DNA from: Flavobacteriaceae bacterium
Lineage (GTDB): Bacteria; Bacteroidota; Bacteroidia; Flavobacteriales; Flavobacteriaceae
Length of the DNA stretch: 64,000 bases
NCBI GenBank assembly: GCA_013003555.1
Contig: JABDIV010000052.1
Location: 62,001 to 126,000 of the forward strand
Direction of reading: 5' to 3'
Shown here: in pieces, positions 1-8,650 of the stretch
How the letters are laid out: each line of letters opens with the position of its first letter
Numbering within the stretch: position 1 is the first letter of the stretch
Translations under genes and position numbers: made by a program
The notes under the pieces: generated by a model
What the model was told of the DNA's origin: nothing
Seen by the model: the letters and a program-made list of their open reading frames with translations, nothing else
The model's database searches: none

Positions 1-645
1 AAACCGTGCTCCGGATGAGCAAATATTGGTATGTGAATTATGGCCATCGATTCCCCAGGCTGGTAAAACCCAGTTCATAAATCCTTCATGACCGGGCCGT
101 CCAACATGATAGGCGATTTCATTGTGCCGATCTTCCTTGATAGCCTTACGAATTCGTGCAGCAATTGTATCGAGTGCGTCATCCCATGATACGCGTTCCC
201 AATCGCCTTCTCCCCGCTTCCCTTTTCTTTTTAACGGAAATAGGATGCGATCGGGATCGGTGACCTGGTTGATGGTTGCAGGTCCCTTGGCGCAGTTTCT
301 TCCGCGACTTCCGGGATGGTAAGGATTACCTTCAAACTTCTTTACCTCCTGTGTTTCTTTGTCAATAAATGCAGTTAACCCGCAGGCGCTCTCACAATTA
401 AAACAAGTTGTTGGTACAATTTGATAGGTTTTTTTGACCTTCTTCGGCCATGCCTTAGGATCGAATTCTACCCAGTCGTCCCATTTATCAGGCGGGGGAA
501 AATTCTCATACATCTCGGCGACTTCCTCATCGGTAAAATGCCGCATATCGTGATCGAATTCCTGATAACCATCTTTGTGTAAGTTGGGAATCAATCCCAT
601 CTTTTCGGCTATGCTTTCTATGAACGATGCTTTTTTATATCCCAT
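1..645 (-). CDS. Molybdopterin oxidoreductase catalytic subunit (N-terminal 215 aa, cut by window start)
   Basis: This is the beginning of a DMSO-reductase-family molybdenum enzyme. I translated it from the ATG at 643-645 and it stays open to base 1. A [4Fe-4S] motif of the CxxCxxxC...C type is formed by C81, C84, C88 and C118 (the last in GRNCAKGP), followed by the usual DPDRI..P segment and WDDAL. Near the window edge TNICSSGAR places a cysteine about where this family has its Mo-ligand residue; that this is the ligand is inference. An unusually long stretch of about 75 residues precedes the Fe-S motif, and no twin-arginine signal is seen. It lies 10 bp after the ferredoxin/NrfD fusion, so it is probably the catalytic partner of that protein. 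With YeeE/YedE genes next door, sulfite, thiosulfate or polysulfide chemistry is likelier than nitrate; the substrate cannot be fixed from this fragment. Confidence 0.85.
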   Translation of the reverse strand, partial: MGYKKASFIESIAEKMGLIPNLHKDGYQEFDHDMRHFTDEEVAEMYENFPPPDKWDDWVEFDPKAWPKKVKKTYQIVPTTCFNCESACGLTAFIDKETQEVKKFEGNPYHPGSRGRNCAKGPATINQVTDPDRILFPLKRKGKRGEGDWERVSWDDALDTIAARIRKAIKEDRHNEIAYHVGRPGHEGFMNWVLPAWGIDGHNSHTNICSSGARF

Positions 646-655
646 ATCTTTTATC

Positions 656-2272
656 TTAAGCTAAAGGAATACGCTGAGGCGCTTCCACCCATATTTTTTC
701 TGTAAAATAAATTCCGATTAAAACCAGAACGGCCGCGGCAATCATTCCTGCGGGTTCTGAGACAAAAAGAACGAGGCCTAAAGGCAATAGATTACCTATC
801 AATACAACGGCTATCCAGAACAATTTGCTGTATCGGCCTTTGGTTATCATATGAACAACCGTATGAGCCGCTGTGCTTGGATGCGTCATGGTCAGTTCGG
901 TTATCATTGTAAATAGATTAAGTGACAATGCACTTATCAAGGTTATTTTAAATATCACCATCCAGTTTTCAGTTCCGATAAAAATCGAGGCGATAACCAT
1001 TCCGGCAACGCCGGCCATTATACTATGAACAAGCATATGTAGAGCAAGTGACGGACTCTGCCAAAAATCCCGTCCTTTTGCCTGAGCAAAAAGGAAGGCC
1101 GTATAAATGGCAAGCAGTACACCAAACACAGCCGTTATGACCAATAAAGGCATTTCGGGAATTCCCAGTTCAAAAAGAGTATTCGCCAACCATACAGTAA
1201 CCAACAATCCGAAAACGGTGATCGTATAACCACCCTTCACCAACCAGGAACGCCATTGTGGGCGAAGCAAAACATTTAAAAATCGGTCCGGGCGATCGAG
1301 ATCCATCACCAGGAACAATCCTGTTAACGCAAGGAATACCAGTGAGATTCCGGCCGACCAGATCTTAGTTGTGTCAGACACTTCATATCCCAGAAGGATG
1401 GCTATAAAGGGTATTAAAAACGCACCTGCGGCAATTGCCTTTGTAAGTACATAGGCTGAAACTTCCCAGCCCCACAGTATGCCTTTATCCGGCGTGTCGT
1501 AAACGCGTCGTGCTTTACCGTTTAACACATCGATATAATTTGGGTTTTCAGATTCCTTTCGCTGGTATGCGGCTTGCATTTCATTATCGATACTCATCTG
1601 CAGCAGATCAACATCTTCATTGGTATGCATCATTTTTTCAGCGGCCTTAGCAAAGTGGCCAACGCCACGTGCCTGTGAATTCCAGAGGCCGGGACCTGAT
1701 CTGTCAGTTGCTTCCGGGTTCAGGGAGGCCTCATCACCATCTATGTAGAATAAATTAGGCTTAGTGCCTTTTTCTGGTTTCCGCACTTTGACCTGCTGTC
1801 GGGCTAATAATTGTGAAATTTCAGTATGTGGATTTTCCATATCCCCTGCAATGATTGCATGTTCGGGACAAACGGTAACACAAGCCGGTTCACGCCCCAC
1901 TTCAACGCGGTGCGCACAATAATTACATTTTGCAGCTGTATTGGTGTAAGGATCGATATATAAGGCGTCATATGGGCATGCCTGCATGCAGGACTTGCAG
2001 CCTATACAGCGGTTATTATCAAAATCTACAATACCATCTTCCCTGGTATAAAGTGCCTCGACGGGGCAAATTTCAACACAGGGTGCATCGGTGCAATGGT
2101 TGCACCGCATAACGGAAAAAATACGTCTGGTATTGGGGAATTCACCTTTCTCAACTTGTTTGACGTACGTTCGGTTTACGCCAACTGCAACATCGTGTTC
2201 CGATTTGCAGGCCGTAGTACAGGCATGACAACCGATACACTTTCGATTGTCAATAATAAAGCCATACCTCAT
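656..2272 (-). CDS. Fused four-cluster ferredoxin / NrfD-type membrane anchor subunit
   Basis: A 538-aa protein joins two subunits that are usually separate in DmsABC/PsrABC/SoeABC-type complexes. Residues 1-200 carry four ferredoxin-like cysteine groups (CIGCHACTTAC, CNHCTDAPC, CIGCKSC, CNYC...PACVTVCP), enough for four [4Fe-4S] clusters. A linker of about 70 residues follows, and residues 270-535 form roughly eight hydrophobic helices with the NrfD-like LDLDRPDRF...RSWLVKGG segment. It would pass electrons between the catalytic molybdo-subunit encoded 10 bp downstream and the quinone pool in the inner membrane. No signal peptide precedes the Fe-S part, which suggests the catalytic side faces the cytoplasm as in SoeABC (inference). 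A palindromic operator candidate lies 74 bp upstream of the start. Confidence 0.9.
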   Translation of the reverse strand: MRYGFIIDNRKCIGCHACTTACKSEHDVAVGVNRTYVKQVEKGEFPNTRRIFSVMRCNHCTDAPCVEICPVEALYTREDGIVDFDNNRCIGCKSCMQACPYDALYIDPYTNTAAKCNYCAHRVEVGREPACVTVCPEHAIIAGDMENPHTEISQLLARQQVKVRKPEKGTKPNLFYIDGDEASLNPEATDRSGPGLWNSQARGVGHFAKAAEKMMHTNEDVDLLQMSIDNEMQAAYQRKESENPNYIDVLNGKARRVYDTPDKGILWGWEVSAYVLTKAIAAGAFLIPFIAILLGYEVSDTTKIWSAGISLVFLALTGLFLVMDLDRPDRFLNVLLRPQWRSWLVKGGYTITVFGLLVTVWLANTLFELGIPEMPLLVITAVFGVLLAIYTAFLFAQAKGRDFWQSPSLALHMLVHSIMAGVAGMVIASIFIGTENWMVIFKITLISALSLNLFTMITELTMTHPSTAAHTVVHMITKGRYSKLFWIAVVLIGNLLPLGLVLFVSEPAGMIAAAVLVLIGIYFTEKIWVEAPQRIPLA

Positions 2273-2345
2273 ATGGAAATAGTATTGGGTAGTTTGTAAT
2301 GATGCATCAATCTATCAAAGTTACATAACCCCTTTGAATTAACAT

Positions 2346-2359
2346 GTAACCTAAGTTAC
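2346..2359. promoter_or_regulatory. Palindromic Crp/Fnr-type operator candidate before the molybdoenzyme operon
   Basis: The sequence is a perfect 5-4-5 inverted repeat, GTAAC-CTAA-GTTAC, with the geometry of Crp/Fnr-family sites. It is 74 bp upstream of the ferredoxin/NrfD fusion gene. A further GTTACAT half-site lies at 2320-2326. A near-identical site is found before the YeeE/YedE gene (3412-3425), and a Crp/Fnr regulator gene sits beside both. Binding by that regulator is inference. Confidence 0.6.
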
Positions 2360-2384
2360 CTTTATTATGCAATTCAGACTCTTT

Positions 2385-2798
2385 TTAATGAGGCATGTAC
2401 TTTTTAACGGCATGGTATAACATGGCTCCGAGTAAGCCGCCAATAATTACGACTACGATGGCCCAGGCTCCGCGTCCCAGTAAAATAAACATCGGCCCGG
2501 GACAAGCTCCGATCAGACCCCAACCGAGTCCGAAAATGGTCCCTCCGATAATCGTACGGGCGAATCCTTTTTTCTTGGGTTCGATTTCGATGAGCTTTCC
2601 TTTATAATTCTTAATGTTTCCTTTTTTAAAGAAATAAAACAATATGATTCCGAGTACAACGGCAGAACCGATTATACCATACATATGAAAGGACTGGAAT
2701 TTGAACATTTCATAAATTCGATACCATGAAATGACCTCGGCCTTGGTTAATATAATCCCGAAGAGAACACCGATCAAAAGAAATTTAATATTTTTCAT
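2385..2798 (-). CDS. YeeE/YedE-family (DUF6691) sulfur transport protein, C-terminal half type
   Basis: A 137-aa membrane protein with four hydrophobic segments. The glycine-rich motif GLGWGLIGACPGP (about residues 92-104) is the cysteine-bearing signature of the DUF6691/YeeE family, whose thiosulfate channel member TsuA relays substrate through conserved cysteines. It starts 9 bp after the 185-aa partner gene. The pair looks like a YeeE protein split into two polypeptides, the usual Bacteroidota arrangement. The likely role is uptake or export of thiosulfate or another reduced sulfur compound across the inner membrane. The exact substrate is not shown by the sequence. Confidence 0.85.
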   Translation of the reverse strand: MKNIKFLLIGVLFGIILTKAEVISWYRIYEMFKFQSFHMYGIIGSAVVLGIILFYFFKKGNIKNYKGKLIEIEPKKKGFARTIIGGTIFGLGWGLIGACPGPMFILLGRGAWAIVVVIIGGLLGAMLYHAVKKYMPH

Positions 2799-2807
2799 AA
2801 CCGCCGA

Positions 2808-3365
2808 TTAAAAGATTAAAGGAATTAATAACCAGGTCATAATCAACCCACCGATAAAGAAACCAATCACAGCAACCAGTGATGGTATTTCAAGATTGCT
2901 CAAGCCGGTTATTGCATGGCCCGATGTACAACCACCCGCATATCGTGCCCCGAAACCTACAAAGAGGCCCGAGAGCAACAGAATAGCCATACCTTTCACC
3001 GTAAACATGGTCTCAATACTGAAAATTTCATCAGGAAGGAATTTCGATCCTGCATTTGCAAAACCAACATCTGCCAGATCCTGAACCGTTTGAGGGTTAA
3101 GAGCAACGGCTTCAGACGGTGACATAAAATAAAAGGCAATAAATCCACCGATGACACTACCTACAATAAACATGAGGTTCCATCCGCTTTTACGCCAGTC
3201 AAAATTGAAGAAATCAACTAGTTTACCAGCTCCTCCGATGGCACAAATGGTTTCCAAATTAGACGAAACGCCAAATTTCTTTCCGTAATAGAATAATAAA
3301 AACATGACCACAGCTATTAGTGGTCCACCCACATACCAGGGCCAGGGATCAAATAAAAATTCCAT
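2808..3365 (-). CDS. YeeE/YedE-family sulfur transport protein, N-terminal half type
   Basis: A 185-aa inner-membrane protein with four to five hydrophobic segments and the family signature GARYAGGCTSGHAITG (about residues 140-155), whose cysteine is the conserved substrate-path residue of this family. It is first in a two-gene unit with the 137-aa DUF6691 protein, 9 bp apart. The Crp/Fnr operator-like palindrome at 3412-3425 lies 47 bp upstream of its start codon, so the pair is probably under control of the regulator encoded just upstream. The location between a regulator and a molybdo-oxidoreductase suggests that it supplies or removes the sulfur compound used by that enzyme (inference). 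Confidence 0.87.
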   Translation of the reverse strand: MEFLFDPWPWYVGGPLIAVVMFLLFYYGKKFGVSSNLETICAIGGAGKLVDFFNFDWRKSGWNLMFIVGSVIGGFIAFYFMSPSEAVALNPQTVQDLADVGFANAGSKFLPDEIFSIETMFTVKGMAILLLSGLFVGFGARYAGGCTSGHAITGLSNLEIPSLVAVIGFFIGGLIMTWLLIPLIF

Positions 3366-3411
3366 GTTATTAAATTTTGGATTAAAAGTAGTGATATTAT
3401 CATGTACGAAT

Positions 3412-3425
3412 GCAACCCAGGTTAC
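3412..3425. promoter_or_regulatory. Palindromic Crp/Fnr-type operator candidate before the YeeE/YedE pair
   Basis: GCAAC-CCAG-GTTAC is a 5-4-5 inverted repeat with one mismatch. With flanks it reads ATGCAAC...GTTACAT, so the symmetry extends one dinucleotide further on each side. It is 47 bp upstream of the YeeE/YedE start and 19 bp beyond the stop codon of the Crp/Fnr regulator gene. It matches the perfect palindrome at 2346-2359 in both half-sites and spacer length. Confidence 0.6.
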
Positions 3426-3443
3426 ATAGGTTATTATCCAAAT

Positions 3444-4076
3444 TTACAGATCGTGTATTTTAATCTTGTTACGGCGGAGCTCGATCAAACCCTCATGCTC
3501 CAGTTTTTTCAGAATTCTTGATACCACTACGCGAGATGTATGCAGATCGTTTGCAATTTCCTGATGGGTCGTGTTGATCAATTCATCCCGATTGGCAATG
3601 GCCTTATCACGCAAATAACGCAACAAGCGTTCATCCATTTTTAGGAAAGCTATGGCGTCGACGGCTTCAAGCAATTCATTAAGCCTTGAATGATAGCTTT
3701 GTAAGACAAAACTCTGCCAGCTTTTATATTTATGGAACCACTCCTGCATCTTTTGCACGGGAATCATGATCAACTGTGTATCGGTTTCGGCAATAGCCCG
3801 GATGGCACTTTTGGTTTCACCCATGCAGCAGGTAATAGTCATGGCGCAAGTATCGCCATTTTCAATAAAGTAAAGTAAAAGATCTTCACCGTTATCATCT
3901 TCGCGCATTACCTTTATCGCGCCTTTAAGGATAAGAGGCATTGCTTTTATATAGTCACCAATATCAATGATTATCGTTCCTTCTGGAATTTCACGATAGA
4001 TTCCAATCGCCTGAATTTCTTCCATCAATTCATCTTCGAACAGATAGCCATAATTCACTTTAAGTTCTTCAATCAT
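3444..4076 (-). CDS. Crp/Fnr-family transcriptional regulator
   Basis: A 210-aa protein with an N-terminal cyclic-nucleotide-binding-like beta roll (about residues 20-115), a long dimer helix (about 120-150) and a C-terminal winged helix-turn-helix (THQEIANDLHTSRVVVSRILKKLE, about 170-192). The pocket does not keep the GELA...RSA cAMP signature. Instead it reads CAMTITCCMGETKSA, with C77, C83 and C84 as the only cysteines I noticed. This favours a thiol-based signal such as sulfane sulfur, oxidants or NO, but that is inference. It is encoded between a dehydrogenase and the sulfur-transport genes on the same strand. Palindromes of Crp/Fnr geometry precede the next two transcription units, which makes it the probable local regulator. 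Confidence 0.9.
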   Translation of the reverse strand: MIEELKVNYGYLFEDELMEEIQAIGIYREIPEGTIIIDIGDYIKAMPLILKGAIKVMREDDNGEDLLLYFIENGDTCAMTITCCMGETKSAIRAIAETDTQLIMIPVQKMQEWFHKYKSWQSFVLQSYHSRLNELLEAVDAIAFLKMDERLLRYLRDKAIANRDELINTTHQEIANDLHTSRVVVSRILKKLEHEGLIELRRNKIKIHDL

Positions 4077-4118
4077 TTTTATTTTTCCTGTTTTGGTCTA
4101 ATTCTTCCATGAAACTAA

Positions 4119-7019
4119 TTATAATAAAGCGTCGAACAAAATTTCTAAGGGATGAATTGCATGCCGTGATGTCGCATCCTTGATTTGATGGCGGCAACTG
4201 GTGCCATTGGCGGCGATAAGTGTAGTCGATTCGGCCTCTCTGATCGCTGGCAGCAAAATTTGTTCTCCAATACTTTGACTCAATTCATAATGTTCTTTTT
4301 CATATCCAAATGCGCCGGCCATTCCGCAGCAACCGGAGGGTATGAGATCAACGCTATAATTCTTTGGAAAACTCAGTATTTTAACCGTGTCCTGAATATC
4401 ACCGAGTGCTTTCTGATGACAGTGTCCATGAACTAAAATTTTGCGTTTCTCATCGGTAAATGCAGATTTTTTAAAATGACCTGCATCAATTTCTTTAAGA
4501 AGAAACTCCTCGATTAAGAATACGTTTTGTGATAATTTTAGAGCTTTCTTTTTGTCCTCTAATTCAACAAGATTTGGGTATTCATCTTTGAAACTGAGGA
4601 TCGCGGATGGTTCTATACCAATTAATGGAATCCTGTCATCAACCAGATCGGCAAACAATTTCAGATGTTGAATAGCGATTTGTTTTGCTTCTTCTAAAAA
4701 TCCTTTCGACAAGAACGCACGCCCGCTTTCCGGGTGATCGATCATCTTGACTTCATACCCTAACCGATTGAGTAATTGAACGGCCATCTTACCAATATGG
4801 ATGTCATAATGATTTGTGTACTCATCACAGAACAGATATACGGCACGCTCTAACCTTGGCTGCTCATAATGTTTGAACCACTGTTTTAAGCTATGTTGAC
4901 TTAATTTAGGCATGCTTCGCTGCGGATGCACGTTCATCAATCTTTTAAACAAGGATGATGCGGTTATCCGATTGGTTATGCCCGGTATTCGTTGACCAAG
5001 CCTATTAAGCCGTGACACATTCGCAACTAATCTGGAAGAAAGTGATCTGGGATTCGACTTGTGATATTGATACAAAAACTCTGATTTCAAGGTCGCCATA
5101 TCGATATTCGACGGGCATTCCGATTTGCATCCCTTGCAGGAAATGCACAAGTCCATCGCGGTTTTTATCTCGGGATGATCAAAGGGGTTTTCCCTGTCAT
5201 TCTGGGTAAGAAATTCGCGTAATATATTGGCCCGGCCCCTTGTTGTATCTTTCTCATCTAAGGTCGCCCTGTAACTGGGACACATGGTACCACCGGCGAA
5301 ATTCAATTTTCGGCAATCTCCTGATCCGTTGCATTTTTCCACAGTCCGCAACATACCGCCGGTTTCTTCAAAATTGAATTGGGTTTTGATAAGGGGTTCG
5401 GTCCGGTCGGCCACGTAACGCAAACTTGTATCCATTGGAAGAGCATCGACGATCTTACCAGGATTTAAGAGACCTTTTGGGTCCCAAATTGTTTTTACTT
5501 TTTTCAGAATATCGTAAATCTCCTGCCCCAGTACCAGGGGTATGAACTCGGCTCGTACACGGCCGTCACCATGTTCTCCACTTAAAGAACCCTTATATTT
5601 TTTGATCAATTTTGCTGAAGCTTCACTAATTTCACGAAATCGCTTAACATCTGCTGAGTCCTTCAGGTTTAGTACCGGACGCAGGTGTAACTCCCCGGCA
5701 CCGGCATGAGCATAATAGACGGCTTTCTGCTTAAAATTGGCCATCATATGGGAGAACTCCCGGATATAGTTTGGAAGATCGTTAACAGCGACCGCTGTAT
5801 CTTCAATGCAGGCTACCGCTTTTTTATCCCCTGGGATATTAGCCAGAACACCTAATCCGGCATTCCGAAGGGCCCAGACCCGAGGCGTTTGATCACCCGA
5901 GATTATTGGATAAGCGAAACCGAGTGCTTGCTTCTTCAAATTTTGAATGAGTTTTTCAACTTTATCAAGAGCATCTTCAAGCTGTTTCGACCGAAATTCA
6001 ATCATCAGAATTGCTGCCGGATCACCTTCAATGAAAAACCGGTTTTTTCGCTGGCTGATATTGTCTTTTGTGCAATCTAAAATGGTTTTATCCATCAGTT
6101 CACAAGCCGTAGGATTGTGTCCCATGGCCACAACTGTTGCTTTTAATGCCTCCTCGACACTGCTGAAATGCGCAGCAAGTACCACATCATTTGGATCGGG
6201 AGATGGGACCAGATTTAATTTTATTTCGGTTGTCAGGGCCAGAGTACCTTCCGATCCGCAAAGCAGTGAACATAAGTTAAGGTCCGTTCCATTTTTATCA
6301 AATGGCTTCATGTTGATTAAAGAATCAAGAGCATAGCCTGTATTGCGACGGGTAACCGCTTCTGATGGATAATTCTCACGAATCATGGCTTCGATCTCTT
6401 TGTTGGAAAGTATCCCGGTCATTCCAGAATAAAGATCGGACTCGAATGAGGCGTTTTTTTCCAAAATACCGTCGATATCTTCACGGGATTTGCCCTTGAA
6501 GTTTGCGATGTCCCCATTACTCAATACGGTTCGCAGTTCCAATACATGATCACGCGTTGAGCCATAAACAATGGAAGTTGTCCCGCAAGAATTATTACCG
6601 ACCATCCCGCCGATATTGCAGCGATTTGAGGTGGAGGTATTCGGTCCAAAGAAGAGTCCGAGTGGTTCTAAGATCGTATTAAGCTCGTCGCGTATCACGC
6701 CCGGTTGTACCCTAACCCATGATGCTGCTTCATTGATTTCAAGCACCTGATTCATATACTTTGACATGTCTACAACCATACCGCTACCAACGCATTGACC
6801 GGCGAGAGAGGTCCCGGCGGCTCGGGGAATCAAAGGCACCTGATTATCATTGGCAAAAGCCATAATCATCTGTACGTCATTTTCGTGTTTCGGAAGGGCA
6901 ACTGCTAATGGTAACTCCCGGTACACAGAAGCATCGGTCGCATATAAGCTGCGCATAAGAAGGCCAAAATGCAATTCTCCGTCAAGTCGTTTAGAAAGTT
7001 GTCTGAGGTTCGCGTCCAA
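4119..7019 (-). CDS. FAD-binding and Fe-S-binding D-2-hydroxyacid dehydrogenase (GlcD-GlcF fusion type)
   Basis: A 966-aa flavoprotein of the YdiJ/GlcD-GlcF fusion kind. Residues 25-200 form the FAD-binding fold (PRAAGTSLAGQ, GGMVGNNSCGT), and residues 200-530 the GlcD C-terminal domain with SGEHGDGRVRAEF. Residues 560-660 hold two cysteine groups (CNGSGDC...MCPSY and CISCKGCKSECP). Residues 740-950 carry the CCG domain (HGHCHQKAL, PSGCCGMAGAFGYEKEH). Such proteins oxidise D-lactate, glycolate or D-2-hydroxyglutarate and pass electrons to the respiratory chain; the substrate is not certain here. The start is a TTG, supported by a TAG four codons upstream and by the usual family N-terminus. 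Its link with the sulfur genes downstream may be only positional. Confidence 0.9.
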   Translation of the reverse strand: MDANLRQLSKRLDGELHFGLLMRSLYATDASVYRELPLAVALPKHENDVQMIMAFANDNQVPLIPRAAGTSLAGQCVGSGMVVDMSKYMNQVLEINEAASWVRVQPGVIRDELNTILEPLGLFFGPNTSTSNRCNIGGMVGNNSCGTTSIVYGSTRDHVLELRTVLSNGDIANFKGKSREDIDGILEKNASFESDLYSGMTGILSNKEIEAMIRENYPSEAVTRRNTGYALDSLINMKPFDKNGTDLNLCSLLCGSEGTLALTTEIKLNLVPSPDPNDVVLAAHFSSVEEALKATVVAMGHNPTACELMDKTILDCTKDNISQRKNRFFIEGDPAAILMIEFRSKQLEDALDKVEKLIQNLKKQALGFAYPIISGDQTPRVWALRNAGLGVLANIPGDKKAVACIEDTAVAVNDLPNYIREFSHMMANFKQKAVYYAHAGAGELHLRPVLNLKDSADVKRFREISEASAKLIKKYKGSLSGEHGDGRVRAEFIPLVLGQEIYDILKKVKTIWDPKGLLNPGKIVDALPMDTSLRYVADRTEPLIKTQFNFEETGGMLRTVEKCNGSGDCRKLNFAGGTMCPSYRATLDEKDTTRGRANILREFLTQNDRENPFDHPEIKTAMDLCISCKGCKSECPSNIDMATLKSEFLYQYHKSNPRSLSSRLVANVSRLNRLGQRIPGITNRITASSLFKRLMNVHPQRSMPKLSQHSLKQWFKHYEQPRLERAVYLFCDEYTNHYDIHIGKMAVQLLNRLGYEVKMIDHPESGRAFLSKGFLEEAKQIAIQHLKLFADLVDDRIPLIGIEPSAILSFKDEYPNLVELEDKKKALKLSQNVFLIEEFLLKEIDAGHFKKSAFTDEKRKILVHGHCHQKALGDIQDTVKILSFPKNYSVDLIPSGCCGMAGAFGYEKEHYELSQSIGEQILLPAIREAESTTLIAANGTSCRHQIKDATSRHAIHPLEILFDALL

Positions 7020-7224
7020 ATAATAATTCAGCTAACAGGATTAGTGTCATAAAGATACGGGCATATTTTTGTTTTAGCACCCGGTCTACTTACTTTTTAA
7101 AAACCGATTATTAACCTCTTTGGAATACTTTTTGTTAATTCCATTATAAAATTGACCGCTTCGTCGAGAATTTGATCATTTATCTGTTGATTTGCATATA
7201 TTTAAAAAAAAATTGTGTGACCTC

Positions 7225-7884
7225 ATGCAACTTAAAAGAATCTTAACCACCATTATTTTGTTAGGTAGCTCCTATTTGGGATTTGCCCAGCTGGATGTTG
7301 CAGAGCGTGGATTAAGTATTCGTGCTGCCGATAGCAATTACCAGGCAGAATTTACTCCTAATTTCAAATTATCTCCCATACAAGGCTTGACCAGAAAGGT
7401 CGTAAAACCACGAATCAATTATACGCCTCTCGGTGATGGTTTTAAAAAGAAATCGGGCGTAAACATTGTGGCAAAAAGCACACTTGTTAAACCGACATGG
7501 GATGTTCGCCAGAAATTCACTGAAGATAAACAGGATGTTTCTCAATTCAGCAAAGATTATATGCTTGGCAACATAACGACCAGTTCGAAAACGGTAGTTA
7601 TCAAATGTCGCGATCATGAATATATCGACGGTGACAGAATTCGACTGTCGGTTAATGATGCCGTTATTCACCCGAACCTTACGCTCGATGGTGAATTCTA
7701 TACGATCGACATAGATTTAAAGGAAGGCTATAACGAAATTCATTTCCTTGCGTTGAATGAAGGCTTATCTCGGCCAAATACGGCTCAATTAAAAGTGATC
7801 GATGAAAACGGCAGCGTTATCGCTTCAAACCGCTGGTTGATCACCACGGGTTATAAGGCCAGTCTCGTGGTTTACCGTGAATAA
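7225..7884 (+). CDS. Secreted protein of unknown function
   Basis: The product is 219 aa from the ATG at 7225, preferred over a TTG at 7192 because it gives a standard signal peptide (MQLKRILTTIILLGSSYLGFA, cleavage before QLD). The mature part is beta-rich without cysteine pairs or a T9SS tail. The last third (DHEYIDGDRIRLSVND... YTIDIDLKEGYNEIHFLALNEG) resembles a single Ig-like or CBM-like sandwich. I do not recognise a characterised family. The last 30 bp, encoding KASLVVYRE and the stop, recur exactly at 17112-17141, which makes the 3' end of this gene a possible integration point. Confidence 0.75.
   Translation: MQLKRILTTIILLGSSYLGFAQLDVAERGLSIRAADSNYQAEFTPNFKLSPIQGLTRKVVKPRINYTPLGDGFKKKSGVNIVAKSTLVKPTWDVRQKFTEDKQDVSQFSKDYMLGNITTSSKTVVIKCRDHEYIDGDRIRLSVNDAVIHPNLTLDGEFYTIDIDLKEGYNEIHFLALNEGLSRPNTAQLKVIDENGSVIASNRWLITTGYKASLVVYRE
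7855..7884 (+). repeat. 30-bp direct repeat, left copy (3' end of a gene)
   Basis: These 30 bases are identical to 17112-17141. They form the last nine sense codons plus the stop codon of the secreted-protein gene. The match stops right after the stop codon. The two copies bracket the block from the LytTR regulator to the MMPL exporter. Confidence 0.9.
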
Positions 7885-7897
7885 CATATCACTTATT

Positions 7898-8650
7898 TCA
7901 AACTCTAAGTAATCTAAGGAATTGTTCCTTTTTTCTGCGCGATAAAGGTAATCTTGCCCCATCTATAAGCTCAACAAATCCACCATCAGCTTTATTAAAT
8001 CGCTTTATGTGGCTCATATTAATTAGATGAGATTGATGTATCCGATAGAAATTATAATCTTCCAATATGGATTCATAATATTTCAAATGCTTGCTTGAAA
8101 GGATAGGTTTCGTGTTATTCAAATAGAATGTGGTATAAGAACCATCGGCCTGAAGCCGTAGAATATCAAAAATTCTCAAAAATTCAACGGAATGATCGGT
8201 ATGAATGGTTATAGTTGGATCTAAACGATTGAATGACAGTAAATTATTGATTTTTTTAGAATTGAACTCCTTTATAGGTCGTTCTATTCTATCTACTTTG
8301 TTCACAGCATCGATCAATTCCTCAAGGCTTACAGGCTTCAAAAGATAGTCTATTGCACTAAATTTAAAAGCTTTAATAGCATATTCGTCAAATGCCGTAA
8401 TGAAAATAACAAAGTAGTCTTTATGCTTGATCTTACGGAGAATTTCAAAACTTGTCCCATGTTTTAGCTGAATATCGAGGAATAACAGATTGGGTTTAGT
8501 CTTATCTATTAAGGGTATCGCATTATCAATATTCTCGGCCTCACCAATAATGGTAACTTTTTGAACATATTTTTCGAGCAGATTTCGCAACGATCTTCTG
8601 CTACGCATTTCATCATCGACTATAATTGCCCTTATCTTAGGTTGTTCCAT
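7898..8650 (-). CDS. LytTR-family response regulator
   Basis: A 250-aa regulator. A receiver domain (residues 5-120) has acidic D12/D13, the phospho-acceptor D59 in FLDIQL and the conserved lysine in LLKPVS. A LytTR DNA-binding domain follows (about 145-250: FLRIFDILRLQADGSYT, RIHQSHLINMSHIKRF). It overlaps its cognate sensor kinase by 14 bp, so the two are translationally coupled. LytTR regulators bind pairs of direct repeats; I did not find a clear target. It lies at the left end of the repeat-bounded block and may control the exporter genes on the same strand. Confidence 0.93.
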   Translation of the reverse strand: MEQPKIRAIIVDDEMRSRRSLRNLLEKYVQKVTIIGEAENIDNAIPLIDKTKPNLLFLDIQLKHGTSFEILRKIKHKDYFVIFITAFDEYAIKAFKFSAIDYLLKPVSLEELIDAVNKVDRIERPIKEFNSKKINNLLSFNRLDPTITIHTDHSVEFLRIFDILRLQADGSYTTFYLNNTKPILSSKHLKYYESILEDYNFYRIHQSHLINMSHIKRFNKADGGFVELIDGARLPLSRRKKEQFLRLLRV

